Positions 8,538 to 16,690 of a stretch of 64,000 bases of DNA are shown one piece after another. The notes under the pieces are model-generated. The model was not told where the DNA came from. It searched no databases and saw only the letters and a list, made by a program, of their open reading frames with translations. This DNA comes from CAMTUH01 sp947084935 (GTDB lineage: Bacteria > Pseudomonadota > Gammaproteobacteria > Coxiellales > Coxiellaceae). The stretch covers positions 1 to 64,000 of the forward strand of contig CAMTUH010000004.1 of the NCBI GenBank assembly GCA_947084935.1. The letters are read 5' to 3'. The first letter of the stretch is position 1. Each line of letters opens with the position of its first letter. Made by a program: the position numbers and the translations under genes.

Positions 8538-9694
8538 ATTACAAATAACAGTAGTCCCATAACACTAAAAACAACCGCAGACAAAGCGAGTGGGAGTGTG
8601 GATGAGACATTTTTCGTAATGATGGTTGATCCCACTAAACCCGAAAATAAAAATCGAAAAGAACCCCCGAGTGCGGAAGCCGTTCCGGCTTTATTGCCAA
8701 AGGGTTCCATGGAGCCACCGGTTCCGGCTCCCAGTCCAAACGTTCCGCCAATACCAATCAACAACATGGGCCAAATAAAATTATTGATGGAAAGTCCAGA
8801 CACAAAATACCAGAGCGCCATGATGATTCCACCAGTGAGTGAAAGTACAAATCCCAACGTTACCGTTCGATACATGCCGAGTTTTCCGACGGTGTACCCT
8901 GATAGTAAGCTACCGATAAAAATCGAAATTCCCATGAACGCGAAATAATACCCGTAATGTAATTCTGGAATATGAAGCAGGCGAATAATGATGTACGGTG
9001 AAATTGAGCAAAAGACAAAAAAGTACGATAGTCCAATCGCTGTACTCAGGCTGTAGCAAAAGAAAATGCGATTAAAGAGAATGCTTTTATATTCACGGAA
9101 TAAATTTCCTGTTACGGGAATCCGTTTTCCCTTGGGCAAAGACTCTGGAACGGCGAAATAAATACTGAAAAACGCCCAGGCAGCAATAATTAATAGAGAT
9201 AAAAAAGTCGTTTGCCACCCGAGTTTCACGTCTAAATAACTTCCCAGGAAGGGGGCGAACAGTGGAGAAAATGCAATAATACCGTTTAAATAGCTGTACG
9301 TTTTACCGCTGGCCTTTCCGTGGTAGCGGTCGCGTACGACGGCCAAACCCGTGACCATCATGCCGACGGCGCCGATGGCTTGAACAATACGATAAATAAT
9401 AAGCTCGGGTGCGTTGTGCGAAATGGCACACAGCACAGATCCTATCGCGTAAATAAATATCGCCACAAAGCTAATAGGGCGTCTACCGAATTGGTCTGAC
9501 AAAGGTCCGATAATCAGCTGTACGACCCCGCTCGTGATCATGAACAGATTGAGCGTCAGCTGCATCTCACCCGCAGACACGTGAAATAGGGTGGATAAGT
9601 GCGGTACGGCTGGTACATACACGTCCATCGCCAAGGCCAAGGCAATGACCATGGGCGCTAAGGTCCAGACAGTTTTTCGGATCGAATAAGTCAC
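8507..9694 (-). CDS. Bcr/CflA-type MFS drug efflux transporter
   Basis: Inner-membrane proton-driven exporter of the DHA1 group. The 395 residues give about 12 hydrophobic segments. The loop motif DQFGRRP lies between TM2 and TM3, and the early MDVYVPAVP segment is typical of Bcr/CflA proteins. Substrates in the family include bicyclomycin, chloramphenicol and sulfonamides; here the substrate is unknown. It is complete, and its 3' end overlaps the ATPase gene on the other strand. Confidence 0.88.
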   Translation of the reverse strand: MTYSIRKTVWTLAPMVIALALAMDVYVPAVPHLSTLFHVSAGEMQLTLNLFMITSGVVQLIIGPLSDQFGRRPISFVAIFIYAIGSVLCAISHNAPELIIYRIVQAIGAVGMMVTGLAVVRDRYHGKASGKTYSYLNGIIAFSPLFAPFLGSYLDVKLGWQTTFLSLLIIAAWAFFSIYFAVPESLPKGKRIPVTGNLFREYKSILFNRIFFCYSLSTAIGLSYFFVFCSISPYIIIRLLHIPELHYGYYFAFMGISIFIGSLLSGYTVGKLGMYRTVTLGFVLSLTGGIIMALWYFVSGLSINNFIWPMLLIGIGGTFGLGAGTGGSMEPFGNKAGTASALGGSFRFLFSGLVGSTIITKNVSSTLPLALSAVVFSVMGLLLFVIYRESLSFRR

Positions 9695-9737
9695 CTAAAG
9701 ATTGTAGGTGACCTATTTTGCTCTGTAAATGATGAGA

Positions 9738-12485
9738 TCACATGCTCAAAGTGGCTTTATGTGTAGCTGGGTCGTCGAGTAAGACGGCAGTGGCTTTAGC
9801 CTGTTGTTTTGCCGCTTTTGATAGAGGTATCTTGCTTTTATCGGAACAGGTAACGAGACCAGCTTCTGTCGCGTGTTGAAAGAATTCTAGTGCCGCTTCG
9901 AGTATTTTTTGTTTTAATGACGGATCATCGACGGTTTCGGCAATTTCCAAAGCCATCGCTCCGCAATTATGTAAGCAACGATAATAATTATTTTCCTCAT
10001 CGATAGGGGGTGGCGGAGTGGGGCTAAATACAGACTCAGCTTTTCCGGGGTTTGTGCGAATTTTCTTGGGATCAAATGCGCGGGCCGCCAGCCGATAATA
10101 AATAAAAGCCATTAAAGGATTGTTATTTTTTTTTGCTTTCATGGCCGATTCTTTAAGAGTGTCCCAGGTCATGTTGCTGGATACTGGAGGTTCCAGGGTG
10201 GGGCCAAGAATATTTTTTAACATAATAAAATAAATATCTTCCATGACTTTATTGGGAGTATTAGAGCCCGAAGGCAACTCTAAATGTTCATAAGAGTGAT
10301 CACCAATCGATATCGATACCAGATGATAATAATCTGTTTTGTTACCATTCTGCTCTAAACGAGTAATACCGTGATGTTCAACGTGAAAGCTAAAGAGCAA
10401 TTCTAATAAAGATTTGCTTGCATCGGCATGGTTTGTTTTTTGTTGGTATTCCGCGTTGGCAACGTGCCATTCAACAATACGGAAGGCGTATTGTCCCAGT
10501 TGATTGATCTTCGGGTGCGATTCTTGCAAGAGTTGATGAACCCCTGCGGTAATTCCGCTTTTTAATTTATCCCTTGCTTGAGCCAGTTTTCGAAAAGCAA
10601 TTTCCCGTTGAGCCAGAATATAAGTATGAATTTCTCTACCTAAGAGCTCTTCCAGCTCCTCGTCGTTTCTACCGTAACCGATTTTTTTGTACTGATCAAA
10701 CAGATTGTCCAGAACGTTAGAATAAATTGCATCAATTTCAATTTTTTCCCCCGGAATTAAATCTCGCTCATTGAGCATAGCTAAATCTTCTTCCGAAGGT
10801 ATTGGTACTTTGTTGTAGGCAGCAATGGCCTTTTCCGGCTTACCTTGTTGTTGATAATATTGTCCCAGTTTGTAATTATCGTAGGGATTCTGATGGGCCT
10901 CCCACAGCAACAGCAATTTGGGGGGGAGGTTGTATAAGTCGCGAGCTTTTTTTGCTGCATTTTGAGCAGAGGGTATTGCAAGTGTCTGTGCGTCCCTCAG
11001 GTAAGGTGTGGCAAACTCAGTAATCGTTTCATAATAATCCGGTAAACCTTGCGCGATTTCTCCGATGATTTTTGCGGCGCCGATGCTTATTAAAAATCGA
11101 ACAGTATTTGCAGTTAAGAGACTCATTTCCGAAGTTGTTTGCAGGGCAGCAAGAGAAAAGTACTGATAAGCCGCTTCCGCCATTCCGTCAGGTAAATAAG
11201 CCAAACCGGCGTGGAAGGCTAAGTAAGCCGTCCAACGCGATAGCGAAATTAACATTTCGCGGTGATAATAATTCATCACCAAAAAAGCCCCGGATTGAAT
11301 CACTGTTCTTTGCGTGCTGATCGTTTCCTGTGGTGATAACGCAAGTGGTGATTGAGAAAATTGTTCTGCACTGCTGTGCACTAAATCAGTCAAGTCCGAT
11401 GACGAAGGAAGGTAACCTTGAATATCTTCGGGCATGATTCTATGGATTAATTCGGATGGGAGCAGCGGGCCAAAAGATAGGATCATTTGGGCAAGTGTAC
11501 TGGGATTAACGCCCAATCCTGCCCCTAACCATTGATTGGTTTGCTGAAGTGCAATAAGGGCTAAAGTACTGTTATAAAGCGCTCGATAAGGATCCTGTGA
11601 AACTGTTTGTTGGATTTGCTTAGCCGTTAGCGCTATTTGTATCGGATTGAATGGTGAATGAGCTTGGTTGTAAATCTCTTGGAAGGTGCTCGAAAGCTCC
11701 CGTGAAATTTGACCGCTTGTGCGTAAGGTAATAAGGGCCATTATTGATTGCACAAACATCATTGCCATAGGCGAATTTTGAAGCGAGAGCATTTCCGAAT
11801 TTTGGAATAGTGAAGGAAGATTCGAGTTAAATTCAAAAACCGATGCAATGTTGAGGTTTGCTCCTTCAACAACTCGTCCCGACATCATCCAAAAATAAAT
11901 GGCGCTTAGAATGTTTCCGGCTAATCCGACGTCGTCCGGGAATTCGTCTAATGGCATGACATACTTCGCGGCATTTCGTGCAGCTGTGTAGAGCACCATG
12001 GGTAAACGTTGTAACGGTTGTATGATTTGTTGTTGCAGCTGAGGTGAACCCTTTGTTGCGGCGGCTATTATCGGTGAAAAGAAGAGAATTCGCATCAGCC
12101 ATTGATTAATATCAATGCCCGTTGCGTGTTTGGTAAAATTAAAGCCCAGTCGCCGCAATTCATTAGCTAAGCTGAGTAAATAAAGCCATTCATGGGGATT
12201 CGATTCTTTGATTTTTTTTACTTGTTCCGTGAATCGAGCCATCTGTGATCCAATCTGCGATTCAAATTGTTGTGTTTCGATGGGTTGAGGTTGAGGCGGA
12301 GTTTCTGGAGCGATACCGATATCTTGAGAAGAAGTCACTGTGTCATGGGAGAATGACCGCATGATAGGCTCTTGCTGCATTTGTTCTTGCGCTTCTTGCA
12401 GCAGCGCCCTGAATTCAGGGTTTTCAAACAGGTCCCTTAGTGTTTTAGGAGCTTTGGATTGATTGGAGTTGGGGCGGCGGCTCAT
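9738..12485 (-). CDS. large unrecognised soluble protein, TPR-like; candidate secreted effector
   Basis: I do not recognise a family. The predicted product has 915 residues, is Gln- and Ala-rich and mostly helical. It has no signal peptide and no convincing membrane segment in the first part. A proline/glutamine-rich linker lies near residues 60-85. A TPR-like helix pair (KLGQYYQQQGKPEKAIAAY) occurs near residues 570-590, and a second weaker one near 800 (ESAMKAKKNNNPLMAFIYYR). I placed the start at the ATG at 12485 because the 19 upstream codons fall in AT-rich leader sequence. It lies just downstream of another unknown large gene on the same strand. In a Coxiella-like genome such proteins are often Dot/Icm substrates; that is inference only. 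Confidence 0.6.
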   Translation of the reverse strand: MSRRPNSNQSKAPKTLRDLFENPEFRALLQEAQEQMQQEPIMRSFSHDTVTSSQDIGIAPETPPQPQPIETQQFESQIGSQMARFTEQVKKIKESNPHEWLYLLSLANELRRLGFNFTKHATGIDINQWLMRILFFSPIIAAATKGSPQLQQQIIQPLQRLPMVLYTAARNAAKYVMPLDEFPDDVGLAGNILSAIYFWMMSGRVVEGANLNIASVFEFNSNLPSLFQNSEMLSLQNSPMAMMFVQSIMALITLRTSGQISRELSSTFQEIYNQAHSPFNPIQIALTAKQIQQTVSQDPYRALYNSTLALIALQQTNQWLGAGLGVNPSTLAQMILSFGPLLPSELIHRIMPEDIQGYLPSSSDLTDLVHSSAEQFSQSPLALSPQETISTQRTVIQSGAFLVMNYYHREMLISLSRWTAYLAFHAGLAYLPDGMAEAAYQYFSLAALQTTSEMSLLTANTVRFLISIGAAKIIGEIAQGLPDYYETITEFATPYLRDAQTLAIPSAQNAAKKARDLYNLPPKLLLLWEAHQNPYDNYKLGQYYQQQGKPEKAIAAYNKVPIPSEEDLAMLNERDLIPGEKIEIDAIYSNVLDNLFDQYKKIGYGRNDEELEELLGREIHTYILAQREIAFRKLAQARDKLKSGITAGVHQLLQESHPKINQLGQYAFRIVEWHVANAEYQQKTNHADASKSLLELLFSFHVEHHGITRLEQNGNKTDYYHLVSISIGDHSYEHLELPSGSNTPNKVMEDIYFIMLKNILGPTLEPPVSSNMTWDTLKESAMKAKKNNNPLMAFIYYRLAARAFDPKKIRTNPGKAESVFSPTPPPPIDEENNYYRCLHNCGAMALEIAETVDDPSLKQKILEAALEFFQHATEAGLVTCSDKSKIPLSKAAKQQAKATAVLLDDPATHKATLSM

Positions 12486-12603
12486 ATGGGTTTTGACTCT
12501 TAATTTAATAACGTTAATCGTGATCCATTGTAGCCCAAGCAAATTAAGGGAGTATGAATGGAGGGTTAAGGAAATATGAAAGAACGATTACGTATCGCTG
12601 TTG

Positions 12604-12635
12604 TTCCTGCGCCCCGCTAAAACGGGGCGCAGGAA
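12604..12635. terminator. GC-rich hairpin between the two large unknown genes
   Basis: Arms of 13 bases (12604-12616 and 12623-12635) pair perfectly around a six-base loop. The hairpin lies just past the stop of the 548-residue gene (minus strand). No T run follows on the minus strand, so it may be a weak or Rho-assisted terminator, or a transcript-stabilising structure. Confidence 0.5.
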
Positions 12636-12643
12636 TTGAGGGC

Positions 12644-14290
12644 TTACAGCAGCGCGCTGTACCTGGTACTGTTGCTGCCCTCGCTGTCAGAATCAGAAGC
12701 CTCTTCAGAACCCAATGTCGAGCCATTACTACTACAGAGAGTATCTGTGGTGCTACTTGCCGTAAGACCACCTTCTTGAGAGTCAGTGAAGAATAAGCTT
12801 CGGATCATTTTTGTGCACTGAGGAATAATAAAGTTCTCGACATATTGCTTTGAGCCATATCCAGCAAAAAGGGTAGCTATTAAGGCAATAATTAAGTCTT
12901 TTATGCCATAATCTTTGGCCGGATCTTCTTTCGGGCCCACCCATAAGCTGGGAATCGACACCGTTCTGAGGATAAATACCCCAAGAGCAATTACTGGCAA
13001 CAAGGCTTTCTCAAGAAAGAGATAAGTTCCTCCCTTGACCAGTCCGAGACTTCTCCAATCCGGGGCGTTTACAAGTTCTAATAATCTCTTTGAAAAAGGT
13101 ATCAATTCATCGGTAGTGTGAAAACGGTATGGAAACCCCCGCGGTAAATCTTTAAATAAGATCACACCAGATCTCATTACCCCATCTGCATTAATCAAAC
13201 TATACTTTAATTCGTCATCCCCCACACCCACATAAAGCTTATTGGGTTTTCGCTCGGAATCTGTCAATAAAGCGATATTATCTGTAGCAGTGGTGTCGCC
13301 GTCGCCAAACGTCCTGATATAGTGCGGTGCTCCTTGAGACAAGAATGTTTGCCAAACAGCACAGGCCGCACTACTCCAGGCCATCAGTTCTACGATAGGT
13401 CCAGAAAGCCCGAAGACTAATTCAGCCGTTAATTCTGTTCCTCCGCGAAATGAAAGGGCGCGATTAAATAGGGCTGCAAGCGTGGCGGGTAGAAATGTAA
13501 ACCAGCCCGTTCGAGTGCAAAAAATGTTTTTAAGGATTTTAATTTTTTCGTTTCGTGAGAGATTCCAAAGGGTTTCAATATTTCCAGGACCCGAAAAGAC
13601 ACTCCCTCCATAGCTCATGGAGTATAGGATCATTTGCCCCACAAACATGATCCACCCTAAAATTTGAGTCACTTCTGGAGTAAATTTCTTTAAGTCCATC
13701 ATGCCGGTTATGGGTGAGAATGAACCATAAATGAATGTTCCAAAAATAAGTAGGGCATTTAAAATGAGTAAAGTGAGCGAGGAAGTGTGCTGAGAGGCGC
13801 TTCCCTCCTCCCCGTGTTGAAATTTATTGATGGATTTTTTTAGTTCCTCTACGAACTCTTCTACTGCTTTTTTCATGTTAGACGAGGTGAGGGTGCTCGC
13901 GCTGGCATCGGTAAAGGCGAGTATTTGAGCGATTAGAGCAATCAAAGACCCTATGTGTGTTGCAATTTCTGGAGCGAAGTGTGCAAGTGGGTCGCTTACC
14001 GAACGGATTGAATTTGCGTCAGAGTAAAAAGCAAAACCAAACTCTGAGAACGCGGCCAACAGAAATAAAGTAACATAAAGAACATAAGGTGAATATTCAC
14101 GCACGTTCTGCGAGTCAATACTCTGCAAAATGCTACTGATGTTGCTGGAAGCGTGGGGCGTCGTCTCTGAGTCTAAGAGGGACGCTTCTTCATTATCTTC
14201 ATTAATAGCAACTGCGCGAACTGCGCGAGAATTATCGATAGCACCGTAATTATTAGCCAGTAGGCCGAGTATTGATGAGCTTCTACGCAT
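12644..14290 (-). CDS. unrecognised polytopic membrane protein with sorting-motif-like tails; candidate secreted effector
   Basis: I recognise no family. The 548-residue protein has about six to eight hydrophobic segments, for example near residues 68-88, 110-130, 170-190, 212-232, 305-330, 430-450 and 470-490. Long hydrophilic tails flank them. The N-terminal tail holds YGAI (15-18, a YxxPhi pattern) and EEASLL (34-39, a [DE]xxxLL pattern). The last residues read YSALL, again YxxPhi. The C-terminal 40 residues are rich in Ser, Thr, Glu and Asp, as in many Dot/Icm substrates. The start has a strong GGGAGA site. Targeting to a host endolysosomal membrane is inference from short motifs. Confidence 0.55.
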   Translation of the reverse strand: MRRSSSILGLLANNYGAIDNSRAVRAVAINEDNEEASLLDSETTPHASSNISSILQSIDSQNVREYSPYVLYVTLFLLAAFSEFGFAFYSDANSIRSVSDPLAHFAPEIATHIGSLIALIAQILAFTDASASTLTSSNMKKAVEEFVEELKKSINKFQHGEEGSASQHTSSLTLLILNALLIFGTFIYGSFSPITGMMDLKKFTPEVTQILGWIMFVGQMILYSMSYGGSVFSGPGNIETLWNLSRNEKIKILKNIFCTRTGWFTFLPATLAALFNRALSFRGGTELTAELVFGLSGPIVELMAWSSAACAVWQTFLSQGAPHYIRTFGDGDTTATDNIALLTDSERKPNKLYVGVGDDELKYSLINADGVMRSGVILFKDLPRGFPYRFHTTDELIPFSKRLLELVNAPDWRSLGLVKGGTYLFLEKALLPVIALGVFILRTVSIPSLWVGPKEDPAKDYGIKDLIIALIATLFAGYGSKQYVENFIIPQCTKMIRSLFFTDSQEGGLTASSTTDTLCSSNGSTLGSEEASDSDSEGSNSTRYSALL

Positions 14291-14400
14291 AAATTTTCTC
14301 CCGCCTGAAACAGGGCGCTGGTAATGAGAACAATTATGCTAGCATTGTTCTTATTAGAAATATAATTAACGGAAGATTATTTTGCTTATATTTTTATCTT

Positions 14401-14424
14401 GTAAACAATAGATTTATTGTTTAC
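14401..14424. promoter_or_regulatory. perfect dyad about 110 bases upstream of the polytopic protein gene
   Basis: GTAAACAATA and TATTGTTTAC form 10-base arms around GATT. The dyad sits in the AT-rich leader of the minus-strand gene starting at 14290 and 6 bases before the left 96-bp repeat. It could be an operator. The rest of 14291-14604 holds AT-rich leader DNA and that repeat arm, with no gene I can support. Confidence 0.45.
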
Positions 14425-14430
14425 TGAGTA

Positions 14431-14526
14431 TTAAAGGCACCTCTTGAAATTGGTTTTTTCGCTGCATTTTAAGGTACCCACTCGTCATTGCCGCCAGGAA
14501 GGCGGCAATCCAGACCCCAGGGAGGG
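14431..14526. repeat. left arm of 96-bp inverted repeat flanking the IS remnant
   Basis: This arm matches the reverse complement of 15142-15237 with one mismatch seen. Each arm contains its own internal stem-loop at about 14485-14509. The repeats are far longer than typical IS5 termini (about 15-20 bases). They are therefore more likely a separate palindromic element duplicated in inverted orientation around the transposase. Confidence 0.85.
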
Positions 14527-14604
14527 CTATTTCAAATAGAGGGATGCTGTTGCGGTAAGGAAATCGGGTAAAATAGGCGAAATTTGAGCGGCAAGGAGAC
14601 TGAG

Positions 14605-15068
14605 ATGAGCCAACCGGGATTTTTTGATTTAACAGATCGTTATGCACAGATCAGCCGGCTGAAGGACCCGCTGGAGCAATTAAATGCCGTGACCGACTGG
14701 AAGCAATTTTTACCGTTAGTCAATCGAGCCTTTCAGAAGCACCTCAATCGGACAAACGGGTATGGGCCGATAGTGCGTATTATTCCGAAAAGAGGGAGGA
14801 GGATTTATTGAATTTAGGCTATGAGAGCCGCTTAATTCAGCGGTATCGATCTCATCAACCCGAATGGTCTCGCAAAGATCGTGAAAATAAACGACGCGCC
14901 AAGATCCGCAAGCGGGTTGAGCACATTTTTGGTTTTATGGAGAATGCGATGGGTGGTAAATTTATTCGAACCATTGGTTTGCTACGAGCCCAAGCGAAGA
15001 TTGGTCTCATGAATTTAGTTTATAACACTTGTCGTTTTGAACCACTCAGGCGGCTGGGTGCGACTTAA
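14605..15068 (+). pseudogene. IS5-family transposase remnant (internal deletion plus frameshift)
   Basis: The first part (14605 to about 14755) encodes an intact IS5-type N-terminus starting MSQPGFFDLTDRY, with a good AAGGAGA site. It then joins the C-terminal third in a different frame: VWADSAYYSEKREEDL, followed by RAKIRKRVEHIFGFM and MGGKFIRTIGLLRAQAKIGL. The second catalytic Asp (WADSAY) and the Glu (RVEHIF) survive. The central region with the first Asp, about 150 codons or more, is gone. Not functional. Confidence 0.85.
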
Positions 15069-15141
15069 CGGATAGGTCGTGTGTGATTGGCGAACAGCCG
15101 ATCACCCCACAACAAGGAGGGGTACCCCGCTACTCAAATTA

Positions 15142-15237
15142 CCCTCCCTGGGGTCTGGATTGCCGCCTTCCTGGCGGCAATGACGAGTGGGTACCTTAAA
15201 ATGCAGCGAAAAAACCAATTTCAAGAGGTGCCCTTAA
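15142..15237. repeat. right arm of 96-bp inverted repeat flanking the IS remnant
   Basis: Near-exact reverse complement of 14431-14526. It ends 33 bases before the archease start codon and therefore lies where that gene's promoter should be. Long ORF calls that start inside it are artefacts of the repeat. Confidence 0.85.
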
Positions 15238-15269
15238 TTGTTAAGAAAAATTTTGAGAGTAATTTTCTG

Positions 15270-15625
15270 ATGCCCGTAACGGACGACAATTATTTTGACC
15301 ACGAAGCCGATATCGGAATTATCGGATACGGATCAACGATCGAAAATGCTTTCATCAACGCAGCGGAAGCAATGTTTGCGTTTATGGTTGATGACCTCGT
15401 AACTTGGCTCAACCGCCTGCTCGCTGAAGCACGCAGCGCGAACTTGGTGTTGGCTCGGTTCGAATTACAACACCGTAATCACCACTGGCAGGGCAAGGCT
15501 TATGGAGAGCCTTGGACCGAAGCCACCGTTCGAGGGACGGAGGTCAAAGGTGCCACACTGACTATGTTGTCCGTGAAACAATCGAAAAAAACTGCTGGTA
15601 GGCACCTTGTGTGATGGATGCGTGA
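15270..15625 (+). pseudogene. archease (RtcB cofactor) pseudogene
   Basis: The reading frame from MPVTDDNYFDHEADIG is archease-like (YFDHEADIG, then WLNRLL and RFEL). Archease activates the RNA ligase RtcB. The frame shows three lesions. About 20-25 residues expected between MVDDL and VTWLN are missing. A shift at the AAAAAAA run near 15585 diverts the end to TAGRHLV and stops at 15614. The expected C-terminus (NCW, then PCVMDA) lies in another frame behind a TAG. No rtcB is present in the window. Residual function of the 114-residue product is unlikely. Confidence 0.75.
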
Positions 15626-15681
15626 GGGAACTATAATAAACCCATGGACTTCCACGATGGGGGGTGACAAGGTTAGCTGAA

Positions 15682-16110
15682 ATGATTTACCAAAAAACAG
15701 TACAATTTCACACGAAGGGGCGGGGTACCATTGATATCACCGATTCCATCAGCGATACCGTGCGGCGGTCGCACTGTGAAAAGGGTTTGTGCAACGTATT
15801 CATTCAACACACCAGCGCTTCGCTGATTATTTGCGAAAATGCCGATCCCGTCGTACGAAAAGATTTAGAACGGTTTATGCAGCGCTTCATTCCAGACGGC
15901 GATTCTATTTTCAAGCACAATACGGAAGGTCCTGACGATATGCCTGCCCATCTGCGCACCGTCTTGACGCAAACGGCCCTCACCATTCCCGTGGATAACA
16001 ATGAATTGGCGTTGGGGACGTGGCAGGGTATTTATTTGTGGGAACACCGCAGCGGTCATTTTAAACGACACGTTATCGTCAGTGTTTTTGGGAAACAACG
16101 GGAAAAATAA
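15682..16110 (+). CDS. yjbQ: YjbQ/UPF0047 family protein
   Basis: Small conserved cytoplasmic protein of the UPF0047 family. Members form trimers, bind metal, and have been linked to weak thiamine-phosphate synthase activity; the true role is unsettled. The diagnostic FIQHTSASLIICENADP segment and the C-terminal GTWQGIYLWEHR segment are intact. Length 142 residues. I chose the ATG at 15682 because MIYQKT aligns with the usual family start and AAGG precedes it; the upstream GTG at 15664 would add six residues. Confidence 0.88.
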   Translation: MIYQKTVQFHTKGRGTIDITDSISDTVRRSHCEKGLCNVFIQHTSASLIICENADPVVRKDLERFMQRFIPDGDSIFKHNTEGPDDMPAHLRTVLTQTALTIPVDNNELALGTWQGIYLWEHRSGHFKRHVIVSVFGKQREK

Positions 16111-16243
16111 AAGAGGCCAAGAACGCTTGCAGTTGACTGGATACCGCATTAATTCAAGGCCCCAATCTATCCGGTAAGGGATAAATCTTAGCCCGTTTAT
16201 CTGACTCTGATGATCGCTTTAAAGCTCACCAGTCACTGCCTGG

Positions 16244-16447
16244 TTATTTACTGCCTTTGGTAGCGTGGTAAATAAGCCACAAAGCAGACAAGCCGATGAA
16301 GACATAAATGGTACGCAATAAAGCGTAAACTTTACCAAATATGCCAGCGAGCACGTTGTAGTCAAATATACCCATAAACCCTAGGTTCAATCCCCCTATC
16401 ACGAGGAGAATCAGGGCTATCCAACCAAAAACGCCAAAGCTTTTCAT
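16244..16447 (-). CDS. small membrane protein, DUF378/YuzA-like
   Basis: A protein of 67 residues with two hydrophobic helices (about 6-24 and 43-60) separated by FGKVYALLRTIY, matching the DUF378 pattern. Function unknown. The ATG at 16447 has an AGGAG site eight bases upstream; a GTG three codons earlier overlaps that site and is unlikely to be used. The 134 bases up to yjbQ contain nothing I can identify. Confidence 0.75.
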   Translation of the reverse strand: MKSFGVFGWIALILLVIGGLNLGFMGIFDYNVLAGIFGKVYALLRTIYVFIGLSALWLIYHATKGSK

Positions 16448-16570
16448 GACTCGCACTCCTTTATCGTTCGTTTAAAAAATCCATACCACTCAATGCTCCA
16501 TGTTCACCTATAAGTATAGCAACATTAAGATTTATTAATAACTTATTGATAATATATGAATTTTTATTAT

Positions 16571-16690
16571 TTATTGCAGGAGATTGACTAAGTACCTTAG
16601 TCCAAACATGAGAAAGCCGACAACAGCGAGTGAGGCCAGATACAGGCCGATAAACCAGGATACTTTCTGGATTCTAGTAATGAATAACAT
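16571..16690 (-). CDS. small cytochrome bd-oxidase accessory protein, DUF2474-like (CydX-type)
   Basis: A 39-codon ORF on the minus strand begins with ATG inside the end of cydB, overlapping it by 17 bases, and stops at 16571. The product has one transmembrane helix (about residues 11-31) preceded by a basic segment and a Trp, and followed by LRYLVNLLQ. Short single-helix proteins of the DUF2474 or CydX type follow cydB in many bacteria and stabilise the oxidase. The position, overlap and hydrophobic pattern support that role. It is too short for most gene callers. Confidence 0.7.
   Translation of the reverse strand: MLFITRIQKVSWFIGLYLASLAVVGFLMFGLRYLVNLLQ

Noticed and set aside
8598..8948. 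116-codon ORF antisense to the Bcr/CflA gene
   Set aside because: Pro/Ser/Met-rich shadow translation of a membrane-protein gene, with no start signal.
10781..10981. Short ORFs antisense to the large genes (for example 10781-10981, 11072-11320, 13429-13611)
   Set aside because: They lie wholly within longer coding frames with clear protein character and lack ribosome sites.
12486..12560. PmrA-type regulatory box upstream of the 915-residue gene
   Set aside because: CTTAAT-like strings occur, but in AT-rich DNA and partly on the other strand; the match is too weak to list as a feature.
14414..14647. Minus-strand ORF containing GVWIAAFLAAMTSGYLKM
   Set aside because: It is a translation of the left 96-bp inverted repeat; the same peptide appears from the right arm as a false N-terminus of the archease frame.
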